DNA of 64,000 nt from Eublepharis macularius (lineage: Eukaryota > Chordata > Lepidosauria > Squamata > Eublepharidae), in the NCBI RefSeq assembly GCF_028583425.1, contig NC_072801.1, positions 17,504,001-17,568,000 of the forward strand, in the 5' to 3' direction. The notes beneath the pieces were generated by a model. It was given only the letters and a program-made list of their open reading frames with translations, was not told where the DNA came from and did not search any database. This document shows positions 56,061-64,000 of the stretch, piece after piece (position 1 is the stretch's first letter; every line of letters begins with the position of its first letter). The translations under genes and the position numbers were made by a program.

Positions 56061-57175
56061 CCCCCCGGCCCCCCTAGTGATGAATCAGTCTAAATAAGTA
56101 AGTCCTAAAGAGTAGGAGGCAATGGATGAAGGACTGGGACAGAATACTATAGAGAAGCAGGAGTGGAGAGAAGAATTAACATGTGCCAAATTTTTACCTG
56201 CCCTTCAGGATAAGATTCCATACTACACTTTGCCTAGAGCAAAGTAGCTACTGGAATTCTTTGTATTTGTAATACCAGGTTTTGGATAAGAGACAGATGA
56301 TTCTACAGAAAATAGCCAACGCATGATATTTAGATGCACAAGTTGAAAACTGACAGGTATAACTTTAGTTTGCAAGTACAGATTGCTTCTGGCTCGAAAA
56401 GTATACAGAAACACCACTGAGATTTAAAGAGAATCAGCAAAAAAAAAAAAAATCCCCACTCTCTCCACCGAATCAATATGTCAGATGCAGTCTAAGACAT
56501 GGAGCGAGCAAACTCATTAAAAACTTGAAGGCATTCATATATTTTTATTTTATTTTATTTCATTTTTTGAACAATAAAAGCCCTTTGGAACCTGGTACAA
56601 GCATCTTGAAATTATGGAAATTTCCCTGTCAGGAAATGTGACAGGCTGACTTGTACTAAGCAATACATTTTAAGCCCCAGTCTCTCTCTCTCCCCCCTTT
56701 TTCCATCGTCAAAGCTCTCTTTCTACAGATCTCAGATGTGAATAATATTACATTCCATGTGCAAATTTCACCTACTCAGACACAACTGGTACATCCTACA
56801 GCTCAATTAAGCACACACAAATGGAAGAAGTTTTCTCTAGTTACAGTATATCATATTTAATTGGGCCCAAATAGAGTGAACAGATCCAGATCCACAGGGA
56901 TGGATTCCTAAGTCCTGTGAGTACTTGTCTAGAGTCGGAAAGACCGTATAATGCTTAGAGCAGTGAGACTAACTCTAGAAGCCACGTGTAGCTCTGATAT
57001 GCTGTTTATGGCTCTTCTGAGCACTTTTCTCCAGTGTGGCACCTCCCCCATGTTTTAGGAAATTGGGCAAGTCTCATGCCTAATGGGGCTGGCAGGGGAT
57101 TCCCCCCCTTGAAATAGCTGCTGCCAGAGGATCTGGTAAGCTGTAGCCTCCCTGAGGTGCAGGTATTATGGTAGG
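56061..57175. other. Unassigned intron; weak hAT-like end
   Basis: (TTTTA)n near 56540-56570. About 56960-57050 (GAAGCCACGTGTAGCTC...) resembles a decayed Charlie-like hAT end. Otherwise nothing recognised. Confidence 0.35.
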
Positions 57176-57436
57176 CAGGACTTTTTTTCTGGGAAAAGAG
57201 GTGGTGGAACTCAGTGGGTTGCCCTCGGAGAAAATGGTCACATGGCTGGTGGCCCCGCCCCCTGATCTCCAGAGGGAGGGGAGTTTAGATCGCCCTCCGT
57301 GTCGCCGGAGCAGTGCGGAGGGCGATCTAAACTCCCCTCTGTCTGGAGATCAGGGGCCAGGGCCACCAGCCATGTGACCATTTTCAAGAGGTGCTGGAAC
57401 TCTGTTCCACCACGTTCCTGCTGAAAAAAAGCCCTG
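57176..57436 (-). mobile_element. hAT foldback element, CAGGGCTTTTTTT family (copy 7)
   Basis: CAGGACTTTTTTT at the left and AAAAAAAGCCCTG at the right, flanks ATGGTAGG / ATGCTAGG (7 of 8). Palindromic centre at about 57308. Confidence 0.92.
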
Positions 57437-58099
57437 ATGCTAGGTATGTAAGTAAATGTGGTTCTTTTGGCTGATGGACCTCCATGAGCCATGGAGTGCA
57501 TATAACTGATCTGGGGCACTCACAAAGGGAGGAGCTGCATCTGACCTGGTGGCATGTCCAATAGCACAGCTGAAATTCAGTAAATTGCACACTGGTGCAA
57601 TTTACTGAATTTTGTGCTGATCCAGGGACTCGGATGCAGGAGGAGAGGAAAGTATTGGTGTTCTTCTCTCTGCAGATATGATAACGGGCAAGGATACAAA
57701 ATGATGCATTATGGGGTTAAAAATCCTCAAATACTGTGATCAGAATAAATCATCCCAAGAGAACGAAATCTACGTCTGTTTTACTTACTTCATATATAAA
57801 CTAACTTGTTTCCAAGATGTCAGCTTCCAAATAAATTGTCATTCTTTTCAACAAACATTAGGATAGGAGAGGCAAGAGATAATTCTGGCCTCAGGAAAAG
57901 GAAACAACACCCCCCCTCCCAAACCAAGACCCTTCTCCAAAGGTTAAGTGAGGAACAGCATGCTAAGGAAATCCCCTGAAGGACTCCATGGAAGTCCAGG
58001 GCCAAATTTTTTTTTCAGGCAATGAATGGGGATGGGTGGCAAGTGCCACTACTCCTTGGAGCATGTACATTACACAACATTATTCTCAAAGGAGTAATG

Positions 58100-58265
58100 G
58101 ACAGCCAACATGTGTAGTGGTTAGAGCATTGGACTAGGATCTGGAAGGCTCAGGTTTAAATCCCCACTCTGTGATGGAAGATTGCTGTGTGACTTTGGGG
58201 CAGTCACACTCTCTGTGAGGAAGAAATGGAAAGGAGAATGATAGAAGCAGCTTTGGGTCCCCATT
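58100..58265 (+). mobile_element. MIR-like SINE, diverged
   Basis: TGTGTAGTGGTTAGAGCATTG (A box), CAGGTTTAAATCCCCACTC (B box) and GTGTGACTTTGGGGCAGTC. Confidence 0.75.
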
Positions 58266-58999
58266 GCGGAGAAAAGGGATGCTAATAAACAAATAAAGGA
58301 CGGAAGGCAGGTGTATGTGGAGGAGAGAGATCAAACTGATCTGGGTCCCCATCAGATTGAGGGTCCCCAACGCACTGCTTCATACTGCCTAAGGTTAGAG
58401 GTCAACCAAGGTTGCTCTGATCTGCTCCTTCACCTTTGATCTTCAGGTGACTTACAGAATCAATAGGAAGCCTATTCCCTAGTTAATTCATGTTGATTAA
58501 TAAGTTTATCATCTTTAAATACAACATGCTAAACTATACAATGCATGTGTTGCATTAATATTTCATGAAGTTAAATTAACCATGTTGTCTATTGACAGAA
58601 TGGGGGAGTGTGCAAGAGGAGGGCCCAAGACCATTTTTGCCTTTGGCCCTAAGTTACCACTCTTCAGCCCTGAGGAATCTCCGTACAAAATTTTAGGTAT
58701 TCAGCCACAGAAAGTTTGTTTAGAAGTTGCAGTAGATAGAGGGACATTACAACATGGTGGGCAGAACTGCCAATAAAGCTGCCCTCCCGATTACATCCTT
58801 TAGAATGATCATGTTTCTCACCTAGCAAAAGCGGGACCTTTTCCGTGGTGCCTCCTAGAGTTGTGGAATGTGCTTCCTTGAAAAGTTCATGCAGGCTCGG
58901 GATCTCTTTTCTCATGCAGGCAATTTTTGCTCAGCTCAGCATTTGGGAATTAGCTCAATTTACTGTTGTTTTTCTGCAGTTTTAAAATATTGGTTTTAT

Positions 59000-59270
59000 C
59001 AGGGCTTTTTTCCTGGGAAAAGAGGTGGTGGAACTCAGTGGTGGAACTCAGGACTGCACAATGACGTCACTTTGGGTCAGCTGGAACAAGGGGGGAGTTT
59101 TTAAAAGTTTAAATCACCCTCGGAAAAAATGGTCCGCACTAGAGCAGTGCGGATGACAATCTAAACTCCCCTCTGTCTGGAGATCAGGGGGCGGGGCCAC
59201 CGGCCATGTGACCATTTTCAAGAGGTGCCAGAACTCCGTTCCACTGCGTTCCTGCTGAAAAAAAGCCCTG
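59000..59270 (-). mobile_element. hAT foldback element, subfamily with insert (copy 8)
   Basis: CAGGGCTTTTTTCCTGGG to AAAAAAAGCCCTG, flanks GGTTTTAT / GGTTTATA. A short internal duplication of GTGGTGGAACTCAG is present near 59026-59050. It lies only 457 bp from the SNX29 exon donor. Confidence 0.9.
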
Positions 59271-59726
59271 GGTTTATACTGTTTTTAATTGAATTCATGT
59301 TATACTTTTTTATTTTTTAACACCCCTGCCCTGTGAACAATTGTAGTTGAAAGCCTATCTAGAAATAATGTATATTTAAAAAGCAAAAAAGACACAGCTA
59401 CACACCACCAGTTTCCTGGAATGCTAGCTACTACCAGCTACATGCTTTTCCTCCTGCTTTAATTTCCGTCAAAATATATATAATTTTAAGCCACAGAAGC
59501 TGTACAGCTATTGTTAAAACAAACTGTGTTCTTTTATAATGCACTTCACCACCAACAACCAAACCACCTGAATTCTAATGTGTGATTTTCATTTTTAAAC
59601 TAAACCCAACCCTACTTACATTGTGAATATTTCAGAACAGCCAGTGTTAATATTTTAAAAATTGCATCAGAAGGAAAAATAATTTTAATAATGCATGCTA
59701 TATATATTCATTTGAGCAGTACTCAC

Positions 59727-59866
59727 ATAAAAAAGGGCATCAGTTGGATAAGAGTCTCTTTTTTAGGATTGGCAGTGAATTCTGGCACAGTCTGGATTAC
59801 TTTATTCATAACATTTCTCAGGTAATTCTGAAGGTGTTTCCGCCGTTCCTCCACAAACTTGGCGTC
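59727..59866 (-). CDS. SNX29: SNX29 penultimate coding exon (C-terminal part of PX domain)
   Basis: Read on the minus strand, a CTTAG acceptor is followed by an open 140-nt exon and a strong donor, AT|GTGAGT. It translates to 46 codons plus two bases: DAKFVEERRKHLQNYLRNV, then MNKVIQTVPEF, then TANPKKETLIQLMPFF. The pattern F-V-E-E-R-R-x3-L-x2-Y-L is the helical C-terminal half of a PX (phosphoinositide-binding) domain, and I recognise the whole segment as sorting nexin 29, an endosomal RUN+PX protein. The final AT joins the first T of the next exon at 19142 as ATT (Ile), keeping frame. No other PX exon is visible up to 64000, so the rest of the gene lies to the right of the window. Membership of the SNX29 family is recalled, not searched; the splice phase and the terminal exon support it independently. 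Confidence 0.9.
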
Positions 59867-60344
59867 CTAAGGGAAGGAGGTGAGGGAAAGCAAACGGAAT
59901 TAATTTTTTTTACTTTAAAGTGTCAAGCAAAAACATAAGCTTTAATTATTGATTAGAAGCATCTTTGTACTAGGAGAAAAAAAATGGTCAGGATGGAACA
60001 TGGTTACCATTCTAGCGCATAACCTGTGATAAAACTATTATCACAAGCCAAGGACCCCATCCACAGCAGTATCAGTCACAAGGCTTGGGAGCTGAACTGC
60101 TGCAGCAACCTAAACATTGTGTAGCAACTAGTAGTTAATGATGCCGTATTGTCATAAGCTTTGCAACAGCTCCATGCTACGTCACTGAGCATCTTGTGCA
60201 CGATTATGCACACCTTTCTCATTTGGTCATTTAAATTCTCTTTACACAGTCACCATGAAGACAGAGGCAGTGAAGCAAGGATGAGGACTTTCAAGGGTCA
60301 AACCTTCATATAAGCATAGCAACAACTTATTACTGACTATTTGA

Positions 60345-60412
60345 GATTGCCCTCACTTGGATGGCCCAGGCTATGCTGATCTCATCAGGTCTTGGAAGCT
60401 AGTCAGCTGCAG
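60345..60412 (+). mobile_element. 5S-derived SINE fragment
   Basis: TTGGATGGCCCAGGCTATGC, then CTGATCTCATCAGGTCTTGG and AAGCTAGTCAG follow the 5S-type SINE head; truncated. Confidence 0.65.
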
Positions 60413-61302
60413 TTTGACAGCAGTTTATACACATACATTTGAGATTAGGTCACTGGCCTATCCCAACTAATTGATAAAGAACAAGTCTTAAGGAATATTC
60501 GGGTTCTTCGAGGTCAGGGGGTCTGCAACCAAGGAGTGTGCCACTTCATAGTAAAGTCTTGCAACAGCCAATGTTTGGGGCTGCAAAAGCATTATGGATC
60601 AGCCTGACAATTATCAGTAACATTAAGATGTATATTTTCATGTATGCTAACAAGCATACATCTCTTTGTTGCTCTCTTGATCTGGATTTTGACATAGTTT
60701 GGCCTTTAATTCTAAAAGAGTGCTGACTCCCGTTGTGGTGCAAGAAATAGTGGATTTTTTTTAGGAGTTGGGTTTTTGTGTGCAAGATATATATTCAACT
60801 GATGATTTACTATGGCAGCTTATCCTTGCGTAGTGGACCACTACAAAGGGACAACCTGAAGTAGTCACAATTCCCATTTCTATACAAAGTCCTGGTACCA
60901 CTATTACCATCCTTATCAACAAAGTATTATAAGACAAATAAAGGTTTTCCAAATTTCCACGAGAAGCCATTACTGGGGAGCTGGCAGGGAAACAGACAAC
61001 TGAACAAAACACAACAGCAACCAACAATGGACCAACGAAAAAATGCAGTTGAAAAGTAATATTAAAGCTTAGTGGAAATTCTATTCAACGTTTTATGAGA
61101 AACATTTTATTAAGGTGTTGGGGAGTGGTGGTTTGTATTTGAACGAACAGTATTTTCTTTCAATGCCTCAGTGTAGGGGGAGAAAGTAATTTAAAGTTCC
61201 TCCATGTTTTAGAACCCAAAAAAGTGTGAAAGCATAGATGACCCACAAAAGTCCTCTTAACAAAAACAAATAACAGATAGGAAGGTTAATAACCATCAGG
61301 AC
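60413..61302. other. Unassigned intron sequence
   Basis: No repeat or exon recognised. Confidence 0.35.
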
Positions 61303-61524
61303 CAGGGCTTTTTTTCAGCTGGAACGCGGTGGAACGGAGTTTCGGAACCTCTTGAAAATGGTCACATGGCTGGTGGCCCCGCCCCCTGATCTCCGAAGCA
61401 CAGAGGGCTATCTAAACTCCCCTCTGTCTGGAGATCAGGGGGCGGGGCCACCAGCCATGTGGCCATTTTCTCCGAGGGCAACCCACTGAGTTCCACCACT
61501 TCTTTTCCCAGAAAAAAAGCCCTG
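61303..61524 (+). mobile_element. hAT foldback element, CAGGGCTTTTTTT family (copy 9)
   Basis: Exact 8-bp duplication ATCAGGAC (61295-61302 and 61525-61532). Part of one palindrome arm is missing relative to other copies. Confidence 0.95.
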
Positions 61525-61989
61525 ATCAGGACCATTTAGATTCTTTAACAGCCAGCAACGTTTTTAGAATGATAATCTTGGCATCAATATTCCAGTACAT
61601 TACACTACTAAACATTAAAACCTCTATGACTGTTTGATCAATGAATGGAATTACTTGGCTTCAGTATCTTCCACGGTCCTATCGCCAAACTCGCTGAACT
61701 CAAAAGCAACTACCAGTAAGCTATTGCAATAACCTAATCACCCTCTCCTTTCTGGTTCTCACTCAGTTCTTTATCATCTTGCTGCATAAATATGCATTCT
61801 GTTCTATGGGACGGTAATTACAGTGGGCAACAGCCCGTTCTGTGCCTTCTACCCTCTGCTGGGTGTCAAGCTTATTTATTTATTTACCTCAGGCACTCTT
61901 GCTGAGTTTGTAGCTTGACAGAATCTCGGGTTGCCTTTTCTTTTTTAAACAAGGCATACTGAAATGAAGAACATGGCAAGGGTCAGAGC

Positions 61990-62249
61990 CAGGGCTTTTT
62001 TTCAGCAGGAACGTGGTGGAACAGAGTTCCAGAACCTCTTGAAAATGGTCACATGGCTGGTGGCCCCGCCCCCTGATCTCCAGACAGAGGGGAGTTGAGA
62101 TTGCCCTCTGTGCCGCTCAGCGGTGCGGAGAGCAATCTAAACTCCCCTCTGCCTGGAGATCAGGGGGCAGGGCCACCAGCCATGTGACCATTTTCCCTGA
62201 GGGCAACCCACTGAGTTCCACCATCTCTTTTCCCAGAAAAAAAGCCCTG
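61990..62249 (+). mobile_element. hAT foldback element, CAGGGCTTTTTTT family (copy 10)
   Basis: Exact 8-bp duplication GTCAGAGC (61982-61989 and 62250-62257). Both ends and the palindrome centre are intact. Confidence 0.95.
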
Positions 62250-62257
62250 GTCAGAGC

Positions 62258-63925
62258 CATGGAGTTATCCCCACTAAGCAACCTCACCATCCAACTAGTA
62301 CTCTGCTCGCACATCAAGAAAGAAGCCTGGAGCCATGACACCCCTTGCTCTGTAATGCATGCACACCGGCACCTTCCAAAAGGCAACTCCAAAAAAGGGA
62401 GCTCTACAGGAGCTCTTGCAATCCAGCAGGCAGCACTCCACAACTCACCCGAGAGCACCAACCCATGGCTTGAAGGTAACTTTTTAAGAGGAAGGGTAGG
62501 ATACAAACGTGATAGAGATAATAGCGCTCTGTAGATTTTATCTGCTGTCTGTATAGACGCTCAGAAACATTATCTTACCCCTCTCCCCACCACCACTCAT
62601 CAAAATGGGTTTTCACAGCATCCCGTATCACTGTTTTTGTAGGAACCAAGATATCTGGCCAAGGATTATATTTACATCTGCATGAACTGAAGCATCACAA
62701 TTTATTTGAATCTATCTGATTCGGCTCCTAGGGTCTCTAGTCAACAATGCATTAGAAACAAGAAATCTGGACAGAAGCCCAGAATTGAAACTGCCAGAGC
62801 TCTGGTAGTCACTTAATGAAGTTTAGCAGTTCATAATTTTACTACCTTGCTGCAGCTTGTGTACGGGGGAAAAAAACACAGCTGCCAACTGCATGGTCCA
62901 CAGGGGAAATGGGTGAATCAAAAATAAACAACGATGAAGCTGGCTTATCCAGGGATTCTGTTTCGTTAGGCACTTAGAACGAAGCCATGCACCTCCGAAA
63001 CAGACTGAAGGTGGGCACAATGCATAGCTTATTAACAACTCTAATAACTATATATATTATATATGGTCGGATATTGATATCTAAAGGTTAAGTATACTTT
63101 GATATAACAAGTCTGGGGGTTGCAGATCTTTCCTGCCAATATAATCAAAGAAGGGCCACTATTTGTCAAAGAATTGCGATACACTTGAAGATGAGATTTT
63201 TTGTTGTAAGTTATCTGTTATTTTTTGGCCCATGGTATTTGACACATTTCTGTGCTCTAAGACATTATGGTGACCCATTCTGGGCTGGCCTAAGAGATTG
63301 AGAAGGTGTAGGGCAGAGCGCAGGGTTGAGGAGATGTGGGAAGATAGCAGATGAGGTGGGTCAGGAAAGCGGTGGGTGGCAAGTGGCTCAATGCAGTACA
63401 TCTCCCACAGCAGGTAGAGGGCAATGAAGCACTGCAGGGGGCTCTGCGAGAAGTTGGGCTATTAAGGAGCAGCACCAAGACAGACCCTATGCTCACACAT
63501 GCCACTTTCCTCCTCTCACTTTTCCATGCGCTGAACAGCTCCCACCCAAACTCTAGCCTTCCCCCCTTCTTCTAGCTACTATTGTCAAGTTACTAGTTGC
63601 CAGACAGCCCCCCCCCCCTTATTATTATCACAAAGGGGTTAGGCAAGGCAAGAATGTGAGAAGCTGGAAAGGAAGAAGAGGAGAGAAAAGGAAAGGTGCA
63701 AAGGGCAGGAGCCACCATTAAAGATGGCTGGCCTGTGACCCGCTTTCACAGGCTTCGCAACCACCCACAGGTTGGGAAACACAGCTCTAGAAGGCTCTGC
63801 TTACAGAAAAGCTGTAGAGTCAAGACAACTGAGGATGGCATACAGATCAGACCATGAGATCAAACTTAGGACTGGAGGAAAAAAATCAGGGAGGCCTCAG
63901 CCTCAACTGTGTGGTCTCCAAAATA
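62258..63925. other. Unassigned intron sequence
   Basis: (TA)n-rich stretch near 63052-63065. No exon or transposon recognised. Confidence 0.35.
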
Positions 63926-63927
63926 AA

Positions 63928-63930
63928 ACA

Positions 63931-63962
<32 letters not shown>

Positions 63963-63970
63963 CCACCATC
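63928..63970 (+). repeat. (CAT)n microsatellite
   Basis: About eleven CAT/ATC units followed by CACCACCATC. It produces a spurious poly-His frame. Confidence 0.95.
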
Positions 63971-64000
63971 AGAGCTGACAAAAATTCAAGATTGCTAGGA

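Larger units (their letters stand above)
19143..59726 (-). other. SNX29: Last intron of SNX29 (about 40.6 kb)
   Basis: Bounded by the donor AT|GTGAGT at 59726 and the acceptor TTTAG at 19143. It is filled with hAT, CR1, SINE and PLE insertions listed separately. No additional exon that fits the phase was recognised inside it. SNX29 is known to span several hundred kilobases in mammals, so a very large intron is expected. Confidence 0.85.

Noticed and set aside
63772-63978. Poly-His frame
   Set aside because: Produced by the (CAT)n microsatellite.

Overview
This window is vertebrate nuclear DNA, most likely from a lizard or other squamate reptile. Four repeat families point there: a Sauria-type SINE with a Bov-B-like tail, 5S-rRNA-derived SINEs, CR1 and L2-like LINEs, and Penelope-like elements (PLEs), with heavy hAT activity on top. 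Nothing looks bacterial, and there are no operons.

The only host gene I can support is the 3' end of SNX29 (sorting nexin 29, RUN and PX domains) on the minus strand. The penultimate exon is at 59727-59866 and encodes the C-terminal helices of the PX domain. The terminal exon is at 19013-19142 and encodes the tail that ends in EPQSGDL and a stop. The splice sites fit, and the reading phase (2 nt + 1 nt) joins exactly. The two exons are separated by a 40.6 kb intron. The 3' UTR runs leftwards from 19012, through a stretch poor in recognisable repeats. About 1-17 kb is flanking DNA beyond the gene or a long UTR. 59867-64000 is the next upstream intron.

Almost everything else is mobile DNA. (1) A hAT-type foldback element with ends CAGGGCTTTTTTT is present in 11 full or chimeric copies plus one 3' remnant; most have 8-bp target duplications. 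(2) Other hAT families have TAGGGTTGCC or CAG-type ends. (3) There are palindromic MITEs of three families, one an almost perfect 181-bp palindrome. (4) LINEs include CR1, L2-like elements, and a LINE 3' end with an intact 163-codon ORF. (5) SINEs include a tRNA-derived L2-tailed (MIR-like) family, a tRNA-Ala-derived family, Sauria and 5S types. (6) PLEs and PLE-like short units carry a recurring hammerhead-ribozyme-like core, usually arranged head to head. In all seven nested cases, a DNA transposon sits inside a SINE, LINE or PLE, never the reverse, so the DNA-transposon wave is the youngest layer.

The most interesting signal is the hammerhead-like core, CTGANGA-N-stem-GAAA. It recurs in at least four sequence-divergent repeat families with compensating stem changes. 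It also appears in a compact 123-bp unit that is mobilised by itself with an 11-bp target duplication.
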